Shown here piece after piece: positions 30,775-37,646 of a DNA stretch of 42,162 nucleotides (positions within the stretch are counted from its first letter, which is position 1; each line of letters opens with the position of its first letter). The position numbers and the translations under genes are program-made. Source of the stretch: a bacterium (GTDB lineage Bacteria > Patescibacteriota > Minisyncoccia > Moranbacterales > UBA9337); the NCBI GenBank assembly GCA_021159185.1, contig JAGGSH010000007.1, positions 1 through 42,162 on the forward strand, read 5' to 3'. The notes under the pieces were generated by a model that was not told the DNA's origin, did not search any database, and was given only the letters and a program-made list of their open reading frames with translations.

Positions 30775-32946
30775 ATGGAAAAACAGACAAAGAAAAAAGT
30801 TAGGGGAAATCGGGGGGCGGCGCGCAAAAGAAATAAAGTTACGAAGGTGGTAAAAAGGAGCGGGCAAACAGTTTCTTTTAAGCGGGAAAAAATAAAAATC
30901 GCGGTGGCCAGGGCGTTGAAAGAAACAAGTGAGGGAAATGGAAAAAACGCCGAGAAAGTGACTGACAAAGTTGTTCAGCTTCTTAACAAAAATTATAAAA
31001 AAAATTACATTCCCGAAATTGAAGAAATTCAAGACATAGTGGAAAGAGTGCTAATGGTTTTGGATTTTGAAGAAACGGCCAAAGCCTATATTCTCTACCG
31101 CGAGCAGCGTCGAAAAGTTCGCGAAACTGAAGGAGCGCTGGAGGAAGCGGTTGATTTGGTGGATAAATATATTAAAGAAATAGACTGGAAAGTGAAAGAA
31201 AACGCCAATATGTCCTATTCTTTACAGGGACTTAATAATTATATTGCTTCCGCCGTGAGTTCAAAGTATTGGATGAACAGGATTTATTCCAAAAAAATAA
31301 GAGACGCCCATGAACGGGGAGATTTTCACATTCATGACTTGCAGTCAATTTCAGCTTATTGTTGCGGATGGGATTTGCAAGATTTATTGCGGCGGGGATT
31401 TACCGGGGTTTCCGGAAAAGTGGCTTGTAATCCGGCCAAACATTTCGGTTCAATTTTGGGGCAGATGGTGAATTTTACTTACACTCTTCAAGGAGAGGTG
31501 GCGGGCGCGCAGGCTTTTTCCAATTTTGACACGCTGCTGGCTCCATTCGTGAGATATGACAAATTAAATTACGGGCAAGTCAAGCAAGAAATTCAGTCTT
31601 TTGTTTTCAATATGAATGTTTCCACCCGAGTGGGATTTCAAACGCCTTTTTCCAATATTACTTTAGATATCATGCCTCCAAAAATTTTAGCCAAAGAAGC
31701 GGCGATTATCGGGGGAAAACCTCAGAAGGAAACTTACGGCGAGTTTCAGGAAGAGATGAATATGATAAATAAAGTTTTCGCGGAAGTGATGATGGAAGGT
31801 GACGCTGGCGGAAGAGTTTTCACTTTTCCCATTCCGACTTACAATATTGACAAAAAATTTAACTGGAATGACGATCGCTTTAATCCGATTTGGGAAATGA
31901 CCGCCAAGTACGGAATTCCTTATTTTGCCAATTTTGTCAATTCCGATATGGATCCGGAAGACGCGAGGAGTATGTGTTGCCGTTTGCGATTGGATAATAG
32001 GGAATTGCTTAAGCGAGGCGGAGGGCTTTTCGGCGCTAATCCGCTGACGGGATCAATCGGAGTAGTGACTATAAATTTGCCGCGATTGGGATATGTTTCC
32101 AAAAACAAAACAGAATTTTTCAAAAAGCTGGAAGGGCTTATGGATTTGGCTAAGCAAAGTTTGGAAGTAAAAAGAGAGCTGATAGAAGATTTGTCGGAAA
32201 AAGGACTTTATCCGTATTCAAAGTTTTATCTGGAAGCCATGAAAAAACGGCGCGGGCAGTATTGGGCCAATCACTTTTCTACTATTGGTTTAGTGGGAAT
32301 GAATGAAGCTTTGTTGAATTTGATAAAAAAAGATATTACCACCAAAGAAGGACAAAAACTGGCGGAGAGAATTTTGGCGCATATGAGAAAAAGAATAATC
32401 GGCTATCAAAAAGAAACGGATAATCTCTATAATTTAGAAGCTACTCCGGCGGAAGGAACAGCTTACAGACTGGCTCGGCTGGATATGGAAAAATATCCCA
32501 AGATAATATTTGCCAACAGCGAAGCTGTTGAAAATAAAAAAGCGAAACCCTATTACACTAATTCTTCCCAACTTCCGGTGTCTTTTACAGAGGATATTTT
32601 TGAAGCGCTAGATATTCAAGATAAGCTTCAAACTAAATATACCGGCGGCACGGTTTTGCACGGATTTTTGGGAGAGCGTATCAATAGTGTTGAAACAACT
32701 AAAAAGCTAGTTAGGAAAATCGCCGAGAATTACGCTTTGCCTTATTTTACTATTTCTCCCACTTTCAGCATTTGTCCCGTGCATGGCTATATAGAGGGGG
32801 AGCATTACATTTGTCCCAAGTGCGTGGTGAAGCAAAGATGCGAAGTTTATTCTCGGGTAGTGGGCTATATCCGCCCGGTTCAACAATGGAATGAAGGAAA
32901 ACAGGCCGAATTTGAAGACAGGAAAGAGTTTGTGGTGAGCAATTAG
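30775..32946 (+). CDS. nrdD: Anaerobic (class III) ribonucleoside-triphosphate reductase
   Basis: 723 residues. A basic N-terminal tail of ~25 residues precedes an ATP-cone (~25-110, V-V-K-R-S-G-Q-T-V-S-F-K). The glycyl-radical core contains R-G-D-F-H-I-H-D-L, C-C-G-W-D-L-Q-D-L-L, N-V-S-T-R-V-G-F-Q-T-P-F-S-N-I-T. Near the C-terminus lie a Cys4 zinc site (C-P-V-H-G ... C-P-K-C ... C) and the radical-glycine loop R-V-V-G-Y-I-R-P-V-Q-Q-W-N. It reduces NTPs to dNTPs under anoxia after activation by the NrdG-type radical SAM enzyme encoded next. No aerobic reductase is in the window. Confidence 0.97.
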   Translation: MEKQTKKKVRGNRGAARKRNKVTKVVKRSGQTVSFKREKIKIAVARALKETSEGNGKNAEKVTDKVVQLLNKNYKKNYIPEIEEIQDIVERVLMVLDFEETAKAYILYREQRRKVRETEGALEEAVDLVDKYIKEIDWKVKENANMSYSLQGLNNYIASAVSSKYWMNRIYSKKIRDAHERGDFHIHDLQSISAYCCGWDLQDLLRRGFTGVSGKVACNPAKHFGSILGQMVNFTYTLQGEVAGAQAFSNFDTLLAPFVRYDKLNYGQVKQEIQSFVFNMNVSTRVGFQTPFSNITLDIMPPKILAKEAAIIGGKPQKETYGEFQEEMNMINKVFAEVMMEGDAGGRVFTFPIPTYNIDKKFNWNDDRFNPIWEMTAKYGIPYFANFVNSDMDPEDARSMCCRLRLDNRELLKRGGGLFGANPLTGSIGVVTINLPRLGYVSKNKTEFFKKLEGLMDLAKQSLEVKRELIEDLSEKGLYPYSKFYLEAMKKRRGQYWANHFSTIGLVGMNEALLNLIKKDITTKEGQKLAERILAHMRKRIIGYQKETDNLYNLEATPAEGTAYRLARLDMEKYPKIIFANSEAVENKKAKPYYTNSSQLPVSFTEDIFEALDIQDKLQTKYTGGTVLHGFLGERINSVETTKKLVRKIAENYALPYFTISPTFSICPVHGYIEGEHYICPKCVVKQRCEVYSRVVGYIRPVQQWNEGKQAEFEDRKEFVVSN

Positions 32947-33051
32947 TTTTATGGTTGCTACGCTTCCCCGCAAAACCGCGATTTTTGGAAGAGATATTTT
33001 GAATTTTATTTGAATATCCTTTAATTTTATATTTCTTACAGTTTACTGCGA

Positions 33052-33115
33052 TGTCATTCCCGCGAAAGCGGGAATCTAGATTCCGGATAAACCCTTCGGG
33101 TTTTCCGGAATGACA
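33052..33115. repeat. TCATTCCCGCGAAAGCGGGAATCTAGATTCCGG... composite repeat
   Basis: TGTCATTCCCGC-GAAA-GCGGGAATCTAG abuts ATTCCGGATAAACCC-TTCG-GGGTTTTCCGGAATGACA. Two palindromes sit inside one outer TGTCATTCC/GGAATGACA pair. It lies in the nrdD-nrdG gap. Confidence 0.8.
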
Positions 33116-33153
33116 ATAAGATATCTTGCGATTTGCTGCGAGAGTAATTTTAT

Positions 33154-33855
33154 ATGAAAATTGCCGCTTACCAAAAACTTACTCTTATAGATTATCCGGG
33201 AAAATTGGCGGCCACTGTTTTTACGGTGGGTTGTAATTTTCGTTGCCCGTTTTGCCATAATCCCGAGTTAGTTATCAGTTCACAGTTCACGGTTCACAAT
33301 GATGATGAAATGGAAAAAGAATTTTTTGATTTTCTAAAAAAGCGCCGGGGAATATTGGAAGGTCTCTGTATTACCGGCGGGGAGCCGACTGTTCAGCCGG
33401 ATATAATAAATTTTATTGAAAAAATAAAAAAGCTGAGGTATTTAGTGAAACTGGACACCAACGGCGCGCGCCCGGATGTTTTAAAAAAGATTATAGACGG
33501 AAAAATCGCGGACTTTATTTCAATGGATATAAAAAGTTCTCGGGAAAACTACGACAAACTGGCGGGAGTAAAGGTGGATATGGATAGAATTAATTTAAGC
33601 GTTGATTTAATTAGGAACAGCCGAATAGATTATGAATTTCGCACCACGGCTGTGCCGGGAATGCACACGGAAGATGATTTCAAAAAAATTGCTGATTGGC
33701 TGAAGGGCGCCAAAAAGTATTGCCTGCAGGAATATCGCGACATTAAAATTTTAGATCCGAAACTGAAAAAAGTAACCAAAGGAAAATCATTGGACTTGAA
33801 AAAAATCAAGAAAAAAATTGAGAAGAGTTTTGGAGAAGTGGAAGTGAGAGAGTAA
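33154..33855 (+). CDS. nrdG: Anaerobic ribonucleotide reductase activating radical SAM protein
   Basis: 233 residues. The radical SAM cluster motif is C27-N-F-R-C31-P-F-C34, preceded by L-T-L-I-D-Y-P-G-K, the hallmark of the NrdG/PflA-like activase subgroup; C-I-T-G-G-E-P-T is the SAM-binding G-G-E motif. It generates the glycyl radical on NrdD with SAM and a 4Fe-4S cluster. Residues ~41-50 (ISSQFTVHND) are encoded by CAGTTCACAGTTCAC-type repeats, apparently a small in-frame insertion after C-H-N-P-E-L-V. A TAATTT box near the ATG suggests an optional leaderless start. Confidence 0.93.
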   Translation: MKIAAYQKLTLIDYPGKLAATVFTVGCNFRCPFCHNPELVISSQFTVHNDDEMEKEFFDFLKKRRGILEGLCITGGEPTVQPDIINFIEKIKKLRYLVKLDTNGARPDVLKKIIDGKIADFISMDIKSSRENYDKLAGVKVDMDRINLSVDLIRNSRIDYEFRTTAVPGMHTEDDFKKIADWLKGAKKYCLQEYRDIKILDPKLKKVTKGKSLDLKKIKKKIEKSFGEVEVRE

Positions 33856-33865
33856 AACTTTTTCA

Positions 33866-33993
33866 TGTCATCCCCGACTTCCTGTCTGCCGCCAGGCAGG
33901 GATCGGGAATCTAGGATGAAATTGCTAGTGTTATAAATTACTCTGGATTCCCGTTCCCCAATCAGGTTGAGGACAAGTTTCACGGGAATGACA
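33866..33993. repeat. TCATCCCCG...GGGAATGA composite repeat
   Basis: It starts TGTCATCCCCGACTTCC, carries a CCTGTCTGCC-GCC-like GGCAGG palindrome, continues GGGAATCTAGGAT ... TTACTCTGGATTCCCGT, and ends ACGGGAATGACA. It fills part of the nrdG to 34127 gap. Confidence 0.75.
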
Positions 33994-34126
33994 AATGAAA
34001 AATCAAGACTAAAATAGAATTTTGGGACTTTTATTTGACAAATTTCTCGTGATATGCCAAGCTGGAGCGTTAAGAAAGAAATGGGATTGTTGACTTAAAA
34101 ACTAAAAATTTAGGGGGGGAAGTGAA

Positions 34127-34747
34127 ATGGACGGAACTATTTTTGGTGTTGAAATTAGAACTCTTATTGCTGGATTAGTAGTTAGCTGGAGCATATTAAT
34201 TAGCCTAGTTGCTATTTTTTTCAAGCTTTGGAGAAAAGAAATGTATTGGCGAAAAGTGGAAATGGACAAGTTATTAAAAGAGGCTAGAAATTTGCTGGAT
34301 GATATTGAATCTTCTTTTAGCCAAGAAATTTTCTTGGCGGTAGGTCAGATAGTGGAAACTATGGATGGCATTATTCCTGATTTTGAAAGAGGCAGATATT
34401 CTATAATTTTGAGTAATCTTACCTCGGAACTTCTAAAAGGATTTTCAGATAGCATACTTTTTGAGCTATGTGGTCACCTAAATAAGTTGAGCGCGGAGAT
34501 TAATAAGGGGACGGGAATAAAAAATATCCACAGTGAAAGCGAAAACGCAAAAATTGGAAATTTTATTTCCTCAATTTCAGATTTAATAGAAAGTACGAGA
34601 GCCTTAATAAGCGACTATAAAGTTGAAAGCATTTATAGTGCTATAGCCCAATGCGCTAAGAGAGATATGCTTATTAACGGGTTCCGAAATAATAAGGAGG
34701 AGTTGCGGAAGTGCGTGAGTGAGCTCAATAAATCCAAGGAGGAATAA
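34127..34747 (+). CDS. Hypothetical protein with one N-terminal membrane helix and a helical cytoplasmic domain
   Basis: 206 residues. One membrane segment (~10-32, L-I-A-G-L-V-V-S-W-S-I-L-I-S-L-V in part) is followed by a charged boundary (K-L-W-R-K-E) and an otherwise helical, acidic/lysine-rich region that probably forms coiled coils or a helical bundle. No known family is recognised. The start is supported by a G-rich Shine-Dalgarno-like GGGGGAAG 5 bases upstream, unlike most neighbours. A clear terminator follows 31 bases after the stop, so it is a single-gene transcription unit. Confidence 0.7.
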   Translation: MDGTIFGVEIRTLIAGLVVSWSILISLVAIFFKLWRKEMYWRKVEMDKLLKEARNLLDDIESSFSQEIFLAVGQIVETMDGIIPDFERGRYSIILSNLTSELLKGFSDSILFELCGHLNKLSAEINKGTGIKNIHSESENAKIGNFISSISDLIESTRALISDYKVESIYSAIAQCAKRDMLINGFRNNKEELRKCVSELNKSKEE

Positions 34748-34778
34748 CGAGCATTCTCTTATCTATTAGAAACAAACC

Positions 34779-34808
34779 AAGCCTTGCGGAATTTCCGCGA
34801 GGCTTTTT
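34779..34808 (+). terminator. Rho-independent terminator after the 34127 gene
   Basis: AAGCC-TT-GCGGAA pairs with TTCCGC-GA-GGCTT, followed directly by TTT. Strong GC stem and U-tract. Confidence 0.8.
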
Positions 34809-34859
34809 CTATTTCCAAATTTTCCATCAAACTGCGCTAAACTATATTTTAATTATGCC

Positions 34860-34883
34860 ATTCCGTCACGATCGTGAGCGAAT
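34860..34883. repeat. Hairpin with TCACGATCGTGA core (arms ATTC/GAAT)
   Basis: The perfect 12-base palindrome TCACGATCGTGA is flanked by ATTC and GAAT. The same core with different matching arms occurs at 40561-40598, and a degenerate version twice at 8619-8721. Confidence 0.65.
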
Positions 34884-34920
34884 GATATATAATTGTATAT
34901 AATTATAAGATAACGCCATA

Positions 34921-34954
34921 AAAAATAGAGGCATCTATAGATGTCTCTATTTTT
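34921..34954. terminator. Bidirectional terminator at the end of the TreT-like gene
   Basis: AAAAATAGAG..CATCTATAGATG..CTCTATTTTT is a near-perfect palindrome with A- and T-runs at both ends. The stop codon of the minus-strand gene (34947-34949) lies within the stem. Confidence 0.7.
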
Positions 34955-36206
34955 CCATAATCTCGTTGGCTACTTTCAAATGGTCTCGCAATAATCGGGG
35001 GATGAGGAAATTTTTGGCTACGGATTTTTTGGCGCGGCGGCCGAGAGTTTCACGCAAGGATTTGTCTTTCAATAATTCTTCAACGCGGGAAGCGCAGTGT
35101 TCAATGGTGGAAACTAAATAGCCGTTGTAACCGTCGCGGATTTGTATTTTAATTCCGCCCACTCTTCCGGCTATTACCGCTTTGCTTTTCCACATTGCTT
35201 CGGTGACGCTTAAGCCGAACCCCTCCTTAACAGATTTTTGAATAATTATATCAGAAGCGGTTTGGACCGCGTTAACTAAAGTATCATTGTCGCACTTAAT
35301 TTTTTTGGGATCGTAAAATAGAAATATATCCGGGTCTCCTTGAGTATATTTTTTTACCTCTTGAAATATTTTTTCGGAATAAGGATTATCTTTAGCCAGG
35401 TCCTCTGCCAGAAGGATTAACTGAAGATCGGGAATATTTTTTTTGGCTAAGTAAAAAGCTTTAATAACTCCAACAGGGTCCTTAAAAGGATCCAGCCGGG
35501 AAACTTGGGAAATAATCGGCAGGGAAGGATTGATTCCCAGATTTTCCAAAATCAGGCGGGCATATTCTTTTTTGAGAGGAGAATTTTTAGAAGATAGAGG
35601 GTTAATGGCAGGAGGGAAAATAATTACTTTCTCTTTGGGAAAATTGCTATTTATAAATTCATGAGTGCTTAAGATTATTTTTTTGTAAGGCTTAAAATAA
35701 GGAAGCAAAAAATTCCAAGTATCCGGATTAGGGGACGATAAGTCAATGTGAATTCTGGAAATAGCTGGATGTATTTTTTTAGAAAAATAAGGAATTAAAA
35801 GAGGCTGAGGGTCGTGAATAATATAAAGTTTAGCGTTTAATTTTTCTATTTCAGCGGACATTTTTTTAGATTGCTCAATATATAATTCTTTTTCAGCTTT
35901 AGCTAGTTCAACTTTTTTGCCTTGAAGGCCGTTATGAATTTTATTGGTTATACTGAAAAAATCTTCGGGGGGATTGATGGTGTGCCATTCAGCGCCAATT
36001 TTTAAATCTTGCATAAGGGGAATGAGGCTGTGCAAAATTTCAGCCACGCCTCCGCCTCCTGGCTGGGAAGTGGCATTTATATGGATAATTTTTTTGTCAC
36101 GCAAAGTTTCGGAAAGTTTTTTAATTTCCAACATCAAATCATCGGAAATAAATTCCCGATAATCGTTAATATTTTTTTCTTGAACTTGAACTTTTTTTAA
36201 CATCAT
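34947..36206 (-). CDS. GT4 glycosyltransferase, trehalose synthase TreT-like
   Basis: 419 residues. N-terminal Rossmann domain with H-I-N-A-T-S-Q-P-G-G-G-G-V-A-E-I-L, the pattern that characterises TreT/trehalose phosphorylase-type GT4 enzymes, followed by A-E-W-H-T-I-N and I-I-H-D-P-Q-P-L. C-terminal domain has I-S-Q-V-S-R-L-D-P-F-K-D-P and the donor-binding K-E-G-F-G-L-S-V-T-E-A-M-W-K (E-x7-E). TreT makes trehalose from NDP-glucose and glucose in one step; acceptor specificity cannot be told by eye. It stands alone on the minus strand with a terminator at its end. TATTCT 10 bases before the ATG is a candidate -10. Confidence 0.82.
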   Translation of the reverse strand: MMLKKVQVQEKNINDYREFISDDLMLEIKKLSETLRDKKIIHINATSQPGGGGVAEILHSLIPLMQDLKIGAEWHTINPPEDFFSITNKIHNGLQGKKVELAKAEKELYIEQSKKMSAEIEKLNAKLYIIHDPQPLLIPYFSKKIHPAISRIHIDLSSPNPDTWNFLLPYFKPYKKIILSTHEFINSNFPKEKVIIFPPAINPLSSKNSPLKKEYARLILENLGINPSLPIISQVSRLDPFKDPVGVIKAFYLAKKNIPDLQLILLAEDLAKDNPYSEKIFQEVKKYTQGDPDIFLFYDPKKIKCDNDTLVNAVQTASDIIIQKSVKEGFGLSVTEAMWKSKAVIAGRVGGIKIQIRDGYNGYLVSTIEHCASRVEELLKDKSLRETLGRRAKKSVAKNFLIPRLLRDHLKVANEIMEK

Positions 36207-36246
36207 CTTTATTTGTAGAATAGAAAAATTAGAACATTGCTTGAGT

Positions 36247-36411
36247 TTTTCCAGACTGTTATTTTTTAAGAAAACAGCTCGGGCGCGATTTTCTAGCCAA
36301 AATTACTTAGCCTTCGCTCTATGCAGGCAAAGCTTCTGCTGAAAAAGCGTAATTTTGGAGAAAATCTGCTCTCCCTCAAATATTTTTCTTAAAAAATAAC
36401 AGTCTGGAAAA
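36247..36411. repeat. 165-base nested inverted-repeat element
   Basis: A perfect 28-base inverted repeat (36247-36274 with 36384-36411; TTTTCCAGACTG ... CAGTCTGGAAAA) encloses 109 bases. Inside is a second inverted repeat, ATTTTCTAGCCAAAATTAC (36288-36306) against GTAATTTTGGAGAAAAT (36349-36365). It has no gene. It can fold into a long hairpin as RNA or a cruciform as DNA. One arm recurs at 24251. It occupies most of the treT to 36523 gap (36207-36522), in which no gene is seen. Confidence 0.85.
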
Positions 36412-36522
36412 GTAATGTTTTGAAAGTCACTGAATAATACTAAAAATTTCTATGTTTAATCTAACATATTTCTGACTTGAAAGGTAGCAAAAGAGGTGAT
36501 AACATTCAGGGAAGAATATTAA

Positions 36523-36795
36523 ATGATTAAAAAACTGATAATAACCATCATTATTTTATTGTTTATCGTTTCGCTTTTGCTGGGCGGAGCTTTGTTTGTG
36601 TTCAATAAATCCCAAGATTTTTCGCCGGCTTCTTTTTTAGGAAAAATAGCCAGACAGGAAATCGTAAAGAAAACCGCCAGAAAAATTAAAAGTTTTATTT
36701 ACCGCGAGGCGACTATTCATAATCCCGAAGGCGATATACTGCCGGATGAAATTGACGACGAAATATTAAATGAAATAAAAGAAAAATTAAAATAA
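36523..36795 (+). CDS. Small single-pass membrane protein of unknown function
   Basis: 90 residues. A strong membrane helix at residues ~4-27 (I-I-T-I-I-I-L-L-F-I-V-S-L-L-L-G-G in part) is followed by a basic stretch and an acidic C-terminus (PDEIDDEILNEIKEKLK). No family is recognised. It lies 52 bases before the DUF167 gene on the same strand. The start codon choice rests on the membrane helix beginning right after M-I-K-K. Confidence 0.6.
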   Translation: MIKKLIITIIILLFIVSLLLGGALFVFNKSQDFSPASFLGKIARQEIVKKTARKIKSFIYREATIHNPEGDILPDEIDDEILNEIKEKLK

Positions 36796-36847
36796 ACTTG
36801 ATTTCTAATTTCTAGTTACTAATTTCTAGTTACTAATCACTGAACAT

Positions 36848-37069
36848 ATGCGTATTTATGTCAGAGTAACTCCCCGGGCATCCAAAAACGAAGTGATAAA
36901 AATATCCGACGGAGAGTATAAAGTGAAACTGACCGCTCCGCCGGTTGACGGAAAAGCTAATAGTATGCTATTAAAAGTATTGGCGGGTTATTTCAATGTT
37001 TCAAGAAGTTCCTTACAAATCATCGGGGGCAAAAGCTCCCGAATAAAAATCGTGGAAATAGGAGGTTGA
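36848..37069 (+). CDS. DUF167 / YggU-family protein
   Basis: 73 residues matching the DUF167 pattern from end to end: V-R-V-T-P-R-A-S-K-N-E-V, the K-V-K-L-T-A-P-P-V-D-G-K-A-N motif and the closing I-I-G-G-K-S-S-R-I-K. The family is conserved but has no established biochemical role. Its last codons contain the AGGAGG site for the next gene, which starts 1 base after the stop, so the two are translationally coupled. Confidence 0.9.
   Translation: MRIYVRVTPRASKNEVIKISDGEYKVKLTAPPVDGKANSMLLKVLAGYFNVSRSSLQIIGGKSSRIKIVEIGG
37060..37065 (+). promoter_or_regulatory. Shine-Dalgarno site inside the DUF167 gene end
   Basis: AGGAGG, 5 bases before the ATG at 37071. It is one of the few consensus sites in the window. 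Confidence 0.8.
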
Positions 37070-37070
37070 G

Positions 37071-37298
37071 ATGTTAATTATTGTAAGAGATGAAATAATA
37101 AATGGAACATTTTTATCTTATGATGAGAATGTAATAATGGAGGCAGAACTAAAAAAGGGTTGGCAGGAGAAAATGTTAGCCGTCGGAACTTTTTATTCTA
37201 AAGATAACAATTATATTTGCTCTATAGAACAAATAAAACAACGGCTTAAAAGTGAAGGATCTATCAAGTGGCTTGCAGTGAAGCAAAGAGGCTTGTAA
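37071..37298 (+). CDS. Hypothetical small protein (75 aa)
   Basis: 75 residues, mixed alpha/beta in character (LIIVRDEIINGTFLSY...; QRLKSEGSIKWLAVK). No family is recognised and there is no signal peptide or membrane segment. A consensus AGGAGG precedes the ATG by 5 bases, strong evidence that it is translated. A second small gene with the same type of site follows after 25 bases. Confidence 0.72.
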   Translation: MLIIVRDEIINGTFLSYDENVIMEAELKKGWQEKMLAVGTFYSKDNNYICSIEQIKQRLKSEGSIKWLAVKQRGL

Positions 37299-37323
37299 AA
37301 AACGGTGAAGCTAGGAGGCTTGC

Positions 37324-37500
37324 ATGGATTATCCAGGAGTTTCTAGAAAAAAAGAACCGAAAAAAATATCTACTGACAAAGTTGTTTCCGAAGAAAAATC
37401 TAGAGAAGTAGATTGTATACGCAAGGATATTCATCCCAAAAAAGACGGCAGTGAAAAGGAAGAGATAGGAATTATCTCAAGAGGTGTTTCAATACATTAA
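37324..37500 (+). CDS. Hypothetical small protein (58 aa)
   Basis: An ATG at 37324 with AGGAGG at 37313-37318 (5-base spacing) opens 58 codons to a TAA at 37498. The product is highly charged (MDYPGVSRKKEPKK..., then KKDGSEKEE) and ends GIISRGVSIH, probably disordered. No family is recognised. A strong terminator begins 6 bases after the stop, which, with the Shine-Dalgarno, supports a real gene. Confidence 0.65.
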   Translation: MDYPGVSRKKEPKKISTDKVVSEEKSREVDCIRKDIHPKKDGSEKEEIGIISRGVSIH

Positions 37501-37505
37501 GCATA

Positions 37506-37540
37506 GGATTGGCCAGCGCGCCAATCCTTTTTTATTTTTT
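37506..37540 (+). terminator. Rho-independent terminator of the small-gene operon
   Basis: GGATTGGC and GCCAATCC form an 8-bp stem around CAGCGC, followed by TTTTTTATTTTTT. Confidence 0.9.
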
Positions 37541-37631
37541 AAACTTTATTAAAAACTTCACCAAATTTAGCACTTATAAGCGATAGCATATAAGTGCTAA
37601 AAAGGAGAAAGAGGCGCAGATTTAATTGAAT

Positions 37632-37640
37632 TGCTATAAT
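37632..37640 (+). promoter_or_regulatory. Extended -10 (TGCTATAAT) of comEC, probable leaderless promoter
   Basis: TGC then TATAAT (37635-37640), followed by 6 bases and the ATG at 37647. The layout is identical to the rnhB promoter. Confidence 0.65.
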
Positions 37641-37646
37641 CAACTT

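Noticed and set aside
34036-34041. TTGACA upstream of the 34127 gene as a -35 element
   Set aside because: No acceptable -10 lies 15-19 bases downstream; the match is probably chance in AT-rich DNA.
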